Assembly (NCBI RefSeq): GCF_051622035.1
Contig: NC_135367.1
Coordinates: forward strand, 13,568,501 to 13,632,500
Direction: 5' to 3'
Source: Arctopsyche grandis
Taxonomy: Eukaryota > Arthropoda > Insecta > Trichoptera > Hydropsychidae
Length of the DNA: 64,000 nt
Below, piece after piece: positions 1-13,200 of the stretch. Position 1 is the stretch's first letter. The number at the start of each line of letters is the position of its first letter. The notes beneath the pieces are model-generated. The model was not told the origin of the DNA and did no database searches. It saw only the letters and a program-made list of their open reading frames with translations. Both the position numbers and the translations under genes were made by a program.

Positions 1-2455
1 CGGTGATGGTTAGGTTAGGTTGGTTTGTTTGGTGAGGTTTGCGAGTTTTGTGGATATTATTGCATTGTCGACTTCCTTAAATTCGGTGATGGTAAGGTTA
101 GGTTGGGGTAGGATTGGTTAGGTTTGCGAGTTTTGTGGATATTATTGCAATGTCGAATTCTTTAAATCCGGTGATGGTTAGGTTAGGTTAGGTTACGTTT
201 GGTGAGGTTTGCGAGTTCTGTGGATATTATAGCAATTTGGAATTCTTTAAATCCGGTGATGGTTAGGTTAGGTTGGGTTACGTTTGGTGAGGTTTGCGAG
301 TTTTGTGGATATTATTGCACTGTTGAATTCTTTTAATCCGGTGATGGTTAGGTTAGCGAGTTTTGTGTATATTTTTGCAATGTCGAATTCTTAATTTCCG
401 GTGGTGGTTAGGTTAGGTTGGGTTACGTTTGGTGAGGTTTGCGAGTTTTGTTGATATTATTGCACTGTCGAATTATTTTTATCCGGTGATGGTTAGGTTA
501 GGTTGGGTTAGGTTTGCGAGTTTTGTGTATATTATTGAAATAGCGAATTCTTTAAATCCGGTGATGGTTAGGTTAGGTTGGGTTAGGTAAGCGAGTTTTG
601 TGTATATTTTTGCACTGTTGAATTCTTTAAATCCGGTGATGGTTAGGTTAGGTTGGGTTACATTTGGGGAGGTTTGCGAGTTTTGTGGATATTATAGCAA
701 TTTGGAATTCTTTAAATCAGGGGATGGTTAGGTTAGGTTGGGTTAGGTTAGCGAGTTTTGTGGATACTATTGCAATGTCGAATTCTTTAAATCCGGTGAT
801 GGTTAGGTTAGGTTGGTTTGTTTGGTGAGGTTTGCGAGTTTTGTGGATATTATTGCAGTGTCTTATTCTTTTATTTCGGTGATGGTTTGGTTAGGTTGGG
901 TTAGGATAGCGAGTTTTGTGGATATTATTGCATTGTCGAATTCTTTAAATTCGGTGATGGTAAGGTTAGGTTGGGTTAGGATAGCGAGTTTTGTTTATAT
1001 TATTGCAATGTCGAATTCTTTAAATCCGGTGATGGTTAGGTTAGGTTGGGTTACGTTTGGTGATGTTTGCGAGTTTTGTGGATATTATTGCACTGTCGAA
1101 TTCATTAAATCCGGTGATGGTTAGGTTAGGTTGGGTTAGGTTTGCGAGTTTTGTTTATATTATTGCAATGTCGAAATCTTTAAATCCGGTGATGGTTAGG
1201 TTAGCGAGTTGTGTGTATATTATTGCAATGTCGAATTCTTTAAATCCGGTGATGGTTAGGTAAGGTTGGGTTAGGTTTGGTGAGGTTTGCTAGTTTTGTG
1301 GATATTATTGCAATGTCGAATTCTTTAAATCCGGTGATGGTTAGGTTTGCGAGTTTTGTTTATATTATTGCAATGTCGAATTCTTTAAATCCGGTGATGG
1401 TTAGGTTAGGTTTGGTTACGTTTGGTGATGTTTGCGAGTTTTGTGGATATTATTGCACTGTCGAATTCATTAAATCCGGTGATGGTTAGGTTAGGTTGGG
1501 TTAGGTTTGCGAGTTTTGTTTATATTATTGCAATGTCGAATTCTTTAAATCCGGTGATAGTTAGGTTAGCGAGTTGTGTGTATATTATTGCAATGTCGAA
1601 TTCTTTAAATCCGGTGATGGTTAGGTAAGGTTGGGTTAGGTTTGGTGAGGTTTGCTAGTTTTGTGGATATTATTGCAATGTCGAATTCTTTAAATCCGTC
1701 GATGGTTAGGCTAGGTTGGGTTAGGTTAGCGAGTTTTGTGTATATTATTGAAATGTCGAATTCTTTAAATCCGGTGGTGGTTAGGTTAGGTTGGGTTAGG
1801 ATTGGTTAGGTTTGCGAGTTTAGTGGATATTATTGCAATGTCGAATTCTTTAAATCCGGTGATGGTTAGGATAGGTTGGTTTGTTTGGTGAGGTTTGCGA
1901 GTTTTGTGGATATTATTGTAGTGTCTAATTCTTTTATTTCGGTGATGGTTTGGTTAGGTTGGGTTAGGAGAGCGAGTTTTGTTTATATTATTGCAATGTC
2001 GAATTCTTCAAATCCGGAGATGGTTAGGTTAGGTTGTGTTACGTTTGGTGAGGTAAGCGAGTTTTGTGTATATTATTGCAATGTCGTATTCTTTAAATCC
2101 GGTGATGGATAGGTTAGGTTGGGTTAGAAGAGCGAGTTTTGTTTATATTATTGCAATGTCGAATTCTTTAAATCCAGTGATGGTTAGGTTAGGTTGGGTT
2201 ACGTTTGGTGAGGTTTGCGAGTTTTGTGGATATTATTGCACTGTCGAATTCTTTAAATCCGGTGATGGTTAGGTTAGGTTGGGTTAGGTTAGCGAGTTTT
2301 GTGTATATTTTTGCAATGTTGAATTCTTAAAATCTGGTGGTGGTTAGGTAAGATTGGGATGGGTTTGGTGAGGTGAGCGAGTTTTGTGTATATTATTGCA
2401 CTGTTGAATTCTTTAAATCCGGTGATGGTTAGGTTAGGTTGGGTTAGGTTTGGTG
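1..2455 (+). repeat. Satellite higher-order duplication, copy A
   Basis: This block of variant units recurs almost base for base at an offset of 6937 bp (from 6938). Matching landmarks include the GGTTTGTTTGG variants and the truncated unit near 350. Only a few substitutions were seen by eye, for example near 557, 2136 and 2176. The left limit is the window edge, so the duplicated block may be longer. Confidence 0.85.
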
Positions 2456-5400
2456 AGGTTTGCTTGTTTTGTGGATATTATTGCAATGTCGAATTTTTTA
2501 AATCCGGTGATGGTTAGGTTAGGTTGGGTTACGTTTGGTGAGGTTTGCGAGTTTTGTGGATATTATAGCAATTTGGAATTCTTTAAATCAGGGGATGGTT
2601 AGGTTAGGTTGGGTTAGGTTAGCGAGTTTTGTGGATACTATTGCAATGTCGATTTCTTTAAATCCGGTGATGGTTAGGTTAGGTTTGTTTTTTTGGTCAG
2701 GTTTGCGAGTTTTGTGGATATTATTGCATTGTCGAATTCTTTAATTTCGGTGATGGTAAGGATAGGTTGGGTTAGGATAGCGAGTTTTGTTTATATTATT
2801 GCAATGTCGAATTCTTTAAATCCGGTGATGGTTAGGTTAGGTTGGGTTACGTTTGGTGAGGTTTGCGAGTTTTGTGGATATTATTGCACTGTCGAATTCT
2901 TTTTATCCGGTGATGGTTAGGTTAGATTGGGTAAGGTTAGCGAGTTTTGTGTATATTATTGAAATGTCGAATTCTTTAAATCCGGTGATGGTTAGGTTAG
3001 GTTGGGTTAGGTTAGCGAGTTTTGTGTATATTTTTGCAATGTTGAATTCTTAAAATCTGGTGGTGGTTAGGTTAGATTGGGATAGGTTTGGTGAGGTTAG
3101 CGAGTTCTGTGTATATTATTGCACTGTTGAATTCTTTAAATCCGGTGATGGTTAGGTTAGGTTGGGTTAGGTTTGGTGAGGTTAGCGATTTTTATGTATA
3201 TTATTGCAATGTCGAATTCTTTGAATCCGGAGATGGTTAGGTTAGGTTGGGTTAGGTTAGCGAGTTTTGTGTATATTATTGCAATGTCAAATTCGTTCAA
3301 TCCGGTGATGTTAAGGTTAGGTTGGGTTAGGTAAGCGAGTTTTGTGTATATTTTTGCAATGTCGAATTCTTAAAATCCGGTGGTGGTTAGGTTAAGATGG
3401 TAAGGTTAGGTTGGGTAACGTTTGGTGAGGTAAGCGAGATTTGTGCATATTTTTGCAATGTCGAATTCCTTAAATCCGATGATGGATAGGTTAGGTTGGT
3501 TACGTTTGGTGAGGTAAGCGAGTTTTGTGTATATTATTGCACTGTTGAATTCTTTAAATCTTGTGATGGTTAGGTTAGGTTGGGTTACGTTTGGTGAGGT
3601 ATGCGAGTTTTGTGTATATTACTGCAATTTCGAATTCGTTAAATCAGGTGATGGTTAGGTTAGGTTAGGTTAGGATAGCGAGTTTTGTGTATATTATTGC
3701 AATGTCGAATTCTTTAAATTCGGTAATGGTTAAGTTAGGTTGGGTTACATTTGGTGAGGTTTGCGTGTTTTGTGTATATTTTTGTAATGCCAAATTATTT
3801 AAATCCGGTGATGGTTAGGTTAGGTTGGGTTACGTTTGGTGAAGTAAGCGAGTTTTGTATATATTATTTCACTGTTGAATTCTTTAAATCTGGTGATTGT
3901 TAGGTTAGGTTGGGTTACGTTTGGTGAGGTAAGCGTGTTTTGTGGATATTATTGCAATGTCGAATTCATTAAATCCGGTGATGGTTACGTTAGGTTGGGT
4001 TAGGTAAGCGAGTTTTGTGAATATTATTGCACTGTTGAATTCTTTAAATCTTGTGATGGTTAGGTTAGGTTGGGTTACGTTTGGTGAGGTATGCGAGTTT
4101 TGTGTATATTATTGCAATTTCGAATTCTTTAAATCAGGTGATGGTTAGGTTAGGTTGGGTTAGGTTAGCGAGTTTTGTGTATATTATTGAAATGTCGAAT
4201 TCTTAAAATCCGGTGATGGTTAGGTTAGGTTGGGTTAGGATTGGTGAGGTTTGCGAGTTTTGTGGATACTATTGCAATGTCGAATTCTTAAAATCCGGTG
4301 ATGGTTAGGTTAGGATGGGTTACGTTTGGTGAGGTTTGCGAGTTTTGTGGATATTATTGCACTGTCGAATTCTTTTAATCCGGTGATGGTTAGGTTAGGT
4401 TGGGTAAGGTTAACGAGTTTTGTGTATATTATTGAAATGTCGAATTCTTTAGAACCGGTGATGGTTAGGTTAGGTTGGGTTAGGTTAGCGAGTTTTGTGT
4501 ATATTTTTGCAATGTCGAATTCTTAAAATCCGGTGGTGGTAAGGTTAGATTGGGATAGGTTTGGTGAGGTTTGCTAGTTTTTGGATATTATTGCAATGTC
4601 GAATTCTTTAAATCCGGTGATGGTTAGGTTAGGTTGGGTTAGGTTTGGTGAGGTTAGCGATTTTTATGTATATAATTGCAATGTAGAATTCTTTGAATCC
4701 GGAGATGGTTAGGTTAGGTTGGGTTAAGTAAGCGAGTTTTGTGTATATTATTGCAATGTCGAATTCTTAAAATCCGGTGATGGTAAGGTTAGATTGGGAT
4801 AGGTTTGGTGAGGTTTGCTAGTTTTGTGGATATTATTGCAATGTCGAATTTTTTAAATCCGGTGATGGTTAGGTTAGGTTGGGTTACGTTTGGTGAGGTT
4901 TGCGAGTTTTGTGGATATTATAGCAATTTGGAATTCTTTAAATCAGGGGATGGTAAGGTTAGGTTGGGTTAGGTTAGCGAGTTTTGTGGATACTATTGCA
5001 ATGTCGAATTCTTTAAATCCGGTGATGGTTAGGTAAGGTTGGGTTAGGATAACGAGTTTTAGTTATATTATTGCAATGTCGAATTCTTTAAATCCGGTGA
5101 TGGTAAGGTTAGGTTGGGTTACGTTTGGTGAGGTTTGCGAGTTTTGTGGATATTATTGCACTGTCGAATTATTTTAATCCGGTGATGGTTAGGTTAGGTT
5201 GGGTTACGTTTGGTGAGGTTTGCGAGTTTTGTGGATATTATTGCAATGTCGAATCCTTTAATCCGGTGATGGTTAGGTTAGGTTAGGTTACGTTTGGTGA
5301 GGTTTGCGAGTTCTGTGGATATTATAGCAATTTGGAATTCTTTAAATCAGGTGATGGTTAGGTTAGGTTGGGTTAGGTTAGCGAGTTTTGTGTATATTAT

Positions 5401-6937
5401 TGAAATGTCGAATTCTTAAAATCCGGTGATGGTTAGGTTAAGTTGGGCTAGGATTGGTGAGGTTTGCGAGTTTTGTGGATACTATGGCAATGTCGATTTC
5501 TTTAAATCTGGTGATGGTTAGGTTAGGTTTGTTTTTTTGGTGAGGTTTGCGAGTTTTGTGGATATTATTGCATTGTCGAATTCTTTAAATTCGGTGATGG
5601 TAAGGTTAGGTTGGGTTAGGATAGCGAGTTTTGTTTATATTATTGCAATGTCGAATTCTTTAAATCCGGTGATGGTTAGGTTAGGTTGGGTTACGTTTGG
5701 TGAGGTTTGCGAGTTTTGTGGATATTATTGCACTGTCGAATTCTTTTTATCCGGTGATGGTTAGGTTAGGTTGGGTAACGTTTGGTGAGGTTTGCGAGTA
5801 TTGTGGATATTATTGCACTGTCGAATTCTTTTAATCCGGTGATGGTTAGGTTAGGTTGGGTTACGTTTAGTGACGTTTGCGAGTTTTGTGGATATTATAG
5901 CAATTTCGAATTCTTTAAATCAGGTGATGGTTAGGTTAGGTTGGGTTAGGTTTGCGAGTTTTGTGTATATTATTGATATGTCGAATTCTTAAAATCCGGT
6001 GATGGTTAGGTTAGGTTGGGTTAGGATTGGTGAGGTTTGCGAGTTTTGTGGATACTATTGCAATGTCGAATTCTTTAAATCCGGTGATGGTTAGGTTAGG
6101 TTTGTTTGTTTGGTGAGGTTTGCGAGTTTTGTGGATATTATTGCATTGTCGAATTCTTTAAATTCGGTGATGGTAAGGTTAGGTTGGGTTAGGATACCGA
6201 GTTTTGTTTATATTATTGCAATGTCGAATTCTTGAAATCCGGTGATGGTAAGGTTAGGTTGGGTTACATTTGGTGAGGTTTGCGAGTTTTGTGGATATTA
6301 TAGCAATTTGAAATTCTTTAAATCAGGGGATGGTTAGGTTAGGTTGGGTTAGGTTAGCGAGTTTTGTGGATACTATTGCAATGTCGAATTCTTTAAATCC
6401 GGTGATGGTTAGGTTAGGTTGGTTTGTTTGGTGAGGTTTGCGAGTTATGTGGATATTATAGCAATTTCGAATTCTTTAAATCAGGTGATGGTTAGGTTAG
6501 GTTGGGTTAGGTTAGCGAGTTTTGTGTATTTTATTGCAATGTCGAATTCTTTAAATCCGGTGATGGTAAGGTTAGCGAGTTTTGTGTATATTATTGCATT
6601 TTCAAATTCGTTAAATCCGGTGATGGTTAGGTTAGGTTGGGTTAGGTTAGCGAGTTTTGTGTATATTTTTGCAATGTCGAATTCTTAAAATCCGGTGGTG
6701 GTTAGGTTTAGATTGGGATAGGTTTGGTGAGGTTAGCGAGTTTTGTGTATATAATTGCACTGTGAATTCTTTAAATCCGGTGATGGTTAGGTAAGGTTGG
6801 GTTAGGTTTGGTGAGGTTAGCGATTTTAATGTATATTATTGCAATGTCGAATTCTTTGAATCCGGAGATGGTTAGGTTAGGTTGGGTCAGGTTAGCGAGT
6901 TTTGTGTATATTATTGCAATGTCAAATTCGTTAAATC

Positions 6938-9900
6938 CGGTGATGGTTAGGTTAGGTTGGTTTGTTTGGTGAGGTTTGCGAGTTTTGTGGATATTATTGC
7001 ATTGTCGACTTCCTTAAATTCGGTGATGGTAAGGTTAGGTTGGGGTAGGATTGGTTAGGTTTGCGAGTTTTGTGGATATTATTGCAATGTCGAATTCTTT
7101 AAATCCGGTGATGGTTAGGTTAGGTTAGGTTACGTTTGGTGAGGTTTGCGAGTTCTGTGGATATTATAGCAATTTGGAATTCTTTAAATCCGGTGATGGT
7201 TAGGTTAGGTTGGGTTACGTTTGGTGAGGTTTGCGAGTTTTGTGGATATTATTGCACTGTTGAATTCTTTTAATCCGGTGATGGTTAGGTTAGCGAGTTT
7301 TGTGTATATTTTTGCAATGTCGAATTCTTAATTTCCGGTGGTGGTTAGGTTAGGTTGGGTTACGTTTGGTGAGGTTTGCGAGTTTTGTGGATATTATTGC
7401 ACTGTCGAATTATTTTTATCCGGTGATGGTTAGGTTAGGTTGGGTTAGGTTTGCGAGTTTTGTGTATATTATTGAAATAGCGAATTCTTTAAATCCGGTG
7501 ATGGTTAGGTTAGGTTGGGTTAGGTTAGCGAGTTTTGTGTATATTTTTGCACTGTTGAATTCTTTAAATCCGGTGATGGTTAGGTTAGGTTGGGTTACAT
7601 TTGGGGAGGTTTGCGAGTTTTGTGGATATTATAGCAATTTGGAATTCTTTAAATCAGGGGATGGTTAGGTTAGGTTGGGTTAGGTTAGCGAGTTTTGTGG
7701 ATACTATTGCAATGTCGAATTCTTTAAATCCGGTGATGGTTAGGTTAGGTTGGTTTGTTTGGTGAGGTTTGCGAGTTTTGTGGATATTATTGCAGTGTCT
7801 TATTCTTTTATTTCGGTGATGGTTTGGTTAGGTTGGGTTAGGATAGCGAGTTTTGTGGATATTATTGCATTGTCGAATTCTTTAAATTCGGTGATGGTAA
7901 GGTTAGGTTGGGTTAGGATAGCGAGTTTTGTTTATATTATTGCAATGTCGAATTCTTTAAATCCGGTGATGGTTAGGTTAGGTTGGGTTACGTTTGGTGA
8001 TGTTTGCGAGTTTTGTGGATATTATTGCACTGTCGAATTCATTAAATCCGGTGATGGTTAGGTTAGGTTGGGTTAGGTTTGCGAGTTTTGTTTATATTAT
8101 TGCAATGTCGAAATCTTTAAATCCGGTGATGGTTAGGTTAGCGAGTTGTGTGTATATTATTGCAATGTCGAATTCTTTAAATCCGGTGATGGTTAGGTAA
8201 GGTTGGGTTAGGTTTGGTGAGGTTTGCTAGTTTTGTGGATATTATTGCAATGTCGAATTCTTTAAATCCGGTGATGGTTAGGTTTGCGAGTTTTGTTTAT
8301 ATTATTGCAATGTCGAATTCTTTAAATCCGGTGATGGTTAGGTTAGGTTTGGTTACGTTTGGTGATGTTTGCGAGTTTTGTGGATATTATTGCACTGTCG
8401 AATTCATTAAATCCGGTGATGGTTAGGTTAGGTTGGGTTAGGTTTGCGAGTTTTGTTTATATTATTGCAATGTCGAATTCTTTAAATCCGGTGATAGTTA
8501 GGTTAGCGAGTTGTGTGTATATTATTGCAATGTCGAATTCTTTAAATCCGGTGATGGTTAGGTAAGGTTGGGTTAGGTTTGGTGAGGTTTGCTAGTTTTG
8601 TGGATATTATTGCAATGTCGAATTCTTTAAATCCGTCGATGGTTAGGCTAGGTTGGGTTAGGTTAGCGAGTTTTGTGTATATTATTGAAATGTCGAATTC
8701 TTTAAATCCGGTGGTGGTTAGGTTAGGTTGGGTTAGGATTGGTTAGGTTTGCGAGTTTAGTGGATATTATTGCAATGTCGAATTCTTTAAATCCGGTGAT
8801 GGTTAGGATAGGTTGGTTTGTTTGGTGAGGTTTGCGAGTTTTGTGGATATTATTGTAGTGTCTAATTCTTTTATTTCGGTGATGGTTTGGTTAGGTTGGG
8901 TTAGGAGAGCGAGTTTTGTTTATATTATTGCAATGTCGAATTCTTCAAATCCGGAGATGGTTAGGTTAGGTTGTGTTACGTTTGGTGAGGTAAGCGAGTT
9001 TTGTGTATATTATTGCAATGTCGTATTCTTTAAATCCGGTGATGGATAGGTTAGGTTGGGTTAGAAGAGCGAGTTTTTTTTATATTATTGCAATGTCGAA
9101 TTCTTTAAATCCGGTGATGGTTAGGTTAGGTTGGGTTACGTTTGGTGAGGTTTGCGAGTTTTGTGGATATTATTGCACTGTCGAATTCTTTAAATCCGGT
9201 GATGGTTAGGTTAGGTTTGGTTACGTTTGGTGATGTTTGCGAGTTTTGTGGATATTATTGCACTGTCGAATTCATTAAATCCGGTGATGGTTAGGTTAGG
9301 TTGGGTTAGGTTTGCGAGTTTTGTTTATATTATTGCAATGTCGAATTCTTTAAATCCGGTGATAGTTAGGTTAGCGAGTTGTGTGTATATTATTGCAATG
9401 TCGAATTCTTTAAATCCGGTGATGGTTAGGTAAGGTTGGGTTAGGTTTGGTGAGGTTTGCTAGTTTTGTGGATATTATTGCGATGTCGAATTCTTTAAAT
9501 CCGTCGATGGTTAGGCTAGGTTGGGTTAGGTTAGCGAGTTTTGTGTATATTATTGAAATGTCGAATTCTTTAAATCCGGTGGTGGTTAGGTTAGGTTGGG
9601 TTAGGATTGGTTAGGTTTGCGAGTTTAGTGGATATTATTGCAATGTCGAATTCTTTAAATCCGGTGATGGTTAGGTTAGGTTGGTTTGTTTGGTGAGGTT
9701 TGCGAGTTTTGTGGATATTATTGTAGTGTCTAATTCTTTTATTTCGGTGATGGTTTGGTTAGGTTGGGTTAGGAGAGCGAGTTTTGTTTATATTATTGCA
9801 ATGTCGAATTCTTCAAATCCGGAGATGGTTAGGTTAGGTTGTGTTACGTTTGGTGAGGTAAGCGAGTTTTGTGTATATTATTGCAATGTCGTATTCTTTA

Positions 9901-10259
9901 AATCCGGTGATGGATAGGTTAGGTTGGGTTAGAAGAGCGAGTTTTGTTTATATTATTGCAATGTCGAATTCTTTAAATCCGGTGATGGTTAGGTTAGGTT
10001 GGGTTACGTTTGGTGAGGTTTGCGAGTTTTGTGGATATTATTGCACTGTCGAATTCTTTAAATCCGGTGATGGTTAGGTTAGGTTGGGTTAGGTTAGCGA
10101 GTTTTGTGTATATTTTTGCAATGTTGAATTCTTAAAATCTGGTGGTGGTTAGGTAAGATTGGGATGGGTTTGGTGAGGTGAGCGAGTTTTGTGTATATTA
10201 TTGCACTGTTGAATTCTTTAAATCCGGTGATGGTTAGGTTAGGTTGGGTTAGGTTTGGT
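6938..10259 (+). repeat. Satellite higher-order duplication, copy B with nested 868-bp tandem
   Basis: This is the second copy of the window-start block. It includes an extra tandem duplication of 868 bp: landmarks at 8359, 8813 and 9003 recur at 9227, 9681 and 9871. After the extra 868 bp, colinearity with copy A resumes at a total offset of 7805 bp. It diverges near 10259, where copy A (near 2455) continues with a different unit variant. Confidence 0.85.
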
Positions 10260-13200
10260 GAGGTTAGCGATTTTTATGTATATTATTGCAATGTCGAATT
10301 CTTTGAATCCGGAGATGGTTAGGTTAGGTTGGGTTAGGTTAGCGAGTTTTGTGTATATAATTGCAATGTCAAATTCGTTCAATCCGGTGATGGTTAGTTT
10401 AGGTTGGGTAAGGTTAGCGAGTTTTGTGTATATTATTGCAATGTCAAATTCTTAAAATCCGGTGATGGTTAGGTTAGATTGGGATAGGTTTGGTGAGGTT
10501 TGCTAGTTTTGTGGATATTATTGCAATGTCGAATTTTTTAAATCCGGTGATGGTTAGGTTAGGTTGGGTTACGTTTGGTGAGGTTTGCGAGTTTTGTGGA
10601 TATTATTGCAATGTCGAATTTTGTTTATATTATTGCAATGTCGAATTCTTTAAATCCGGTGATGGTTAGGTTAGGTTGGGTTACGTTTGGTGAGGTTTGC
10701 AAGTTTTGTGGATATTATTGCCCTGTCGAATTCTTTTAATCCGGTGATGGTTAGGTTAGGTTGGGTAAGGTGAGCGAGTTTTGTGTATATTATTGAAATG
10801 TCGAATTCTTTAAATCCGGTGATGGTTAGGTTAGGTTGGGTTAGGTTAGCGAGTTTTGTGTATATTTTTGCAATGTCGAATTCTTAAAATCCGGTGGTGG
10901 TTAGGTTAGATTGGTATAGGTTTGGTGAGGTTTGCTAGTTTTTGGATATTATTGCAATGTCGAATTCTTTAAATCCGGTGATGGTTAGGTTAGGTTGGGT
11001 TAGGTTTGGTGAGGTAAGCGATTTTTATGTATATAATTGCAATGTCGAATTCTTTGAATCCGGAGATGGTTAGGTTAGGTTGGGTTAAGTAAGCGAGTTT
11101 TGTGTATATTATTGCAATGTCGAATTCTTAAAATCCGGTGATGGTAAGGTTAGATTGGGATAGGTTTGGTGAGGTTTGCTAGTTTTGTGGATATTATTGC
11201 AATGTCGAATTTTTTAAATCCGGTGATGGTTAGGTTAGGTTGGGTTAAGTTTGGTGAGGTTTGCGAGTTTTGTGGATATTATAGCAATTTGGAATTCTTT
11301 AAATCAGGTGATGGTTAGGTTAGGTTGGGTTAGGTTAGCGAGTTTTGTGTATATTATTGAAATGTCGAATTCTTAAAATCCGGTGATGGTTAGGTTAAGT
11401 TGGGTTAGGATTGGTGACGTTTGCGAGTTTTGTGGATACTATTGCATTGTCGAATTCTTTAAATTCGGTGATGGTAAGGTTAGGTTGGGTTACGTTTGGT
11501 GAGGTTTGCGAGTTTTGTGGATATTATTGCAATGTCAAATTTTGTTTATATTATTGCAATGTCGAATTCTTTAAATCCGGTGATGGTTAGGTTAGGTTGG
11601 GTTACGTTTGGTGAGGTTTGCGAGTTTTGTGGATATTATTGCCCTGTCGAATTCTTTTAATCCGGTGATGGTTAGGTTAGGTTGGGTAAGGTGAGCGAGT
11701 TTTGTGTATATTATTGAAATGTCGAATTCTTTAAATCCGGTGATGGTTAGGTTAGGTTGGGTTAGGTTAGCGAGTTTTGTGTATATTTTTGCAATGTTGA
11801 ATTCTTAAAATTTGGTGCTGGTTAGGTAAGATTGGGATGGGTTTGGTGAGGTTAGCGAGTTTTGTGTATATTATTGCACTGTTGAATTCTTTAAATCCGG
11901 TGATGGTTAGGTTAGGTTGGGTTAGGTTTGGTGAGGTTAGCGATTTTTATGTATATTATTGCAATGTCGAATTCTTTGAATCCGGAGATGGTTAGGTTAG
12001 GTTGGGTTAGGTTAGCGAGTTTTGTGTATATTATTGCAATGTCAAATTCGTTCAATCCGGTGATGGTTAAGTTAGGTTGGGTTAGGTTAGCGAGTTTTGT
12101 GTATATTATTGCAATGTCAAATTCGTTCAATCCGGTGATGGTTAGGTTAGGTTGGGTTAGGCTAGCGAGTTTTGTGTATATTTTTGCAATGTCGAATTCT
12201 TAAAATCCGGTGGTGGTTAGGTTAGGTTAGTTTACGTTTGGTGAGGTTTGCGAGTTCTGTGGATATTATAGCAATTTGGAATTCTTTAAATCAGGTGATG
12301 GTTAGGTTAGGTTGGGTTAGGTTAGCGAGTTTTGTGTATATTATTGAAATGTCGAATTCTTAAAATCCGGTGATGGTTAGGTTAAGTTGGGCTAGGATTG
12401 GTGAGGTTTGCGAGTTTTGTGGATACTATGGCAATGTCGATTTCTTTAAATCCGGTGATGGTTAGGTTAGGTTTGTTTTTTTGGTGAGGTTTGCGAGTTT
12501 TGTGGATATTATTGCATTGTCGAATTCTTTAAATTCGGTGATGGTAAGGATAGGTTGGGTTAGGATAGCGAGTTTTGTTTATATTATTGCAATGTCAAAT
12601 TCGTTAAATCCGGTGATGGTTAGGTTAGGTTGGTTTGTTTGGTGAGGTTTGCGAGTTTTGTGGATATTATTGCATTGTCGACTTCCTTAAATTCGGTGAT
12701 GGTAAGGTTAGGTTGGGGTAGGATTGGTTAGGTTTGCGAGTTTTGTGGATATTATTGCAATGTCGAATTCTTTAAATCCGGTGATGGTTAGGTTAGGTGA
12801 GTTTACGTTTGGTGAGGTTTGCGAGTTCTGTGGATATTATAGCAATTTGGAATTCTTTAAATCAGGTGATGGTTAGGTTAGGTTGGGTTAGGTTAGCGAG
12901 TTTTGTGTATATTATTGAAATGTCGAATTCTTAAAATCCGGTGATGGTTAGGTTAAGTTGGGCTAGGATTGGTGAGGTTTGCGAGTTTTGTGGATACTAT
13001 GGCAATGTCGATTTCTTTAAATCCGGTGATGGTTAGGTTAGGTTTGTTTTTTTGGTGAGGTTTGCGAGTTTTGTGGATATTATTGCATTGTCGAATTCTT
13101 TAAATTCGGTGATGGTAAGGATAGGTTGGGTTAGGATAGCGAGTTTTGTTTATATTATTGCAATGTCGAATTCTTTAAATCCGGTGATGGTTAGGTTAGG

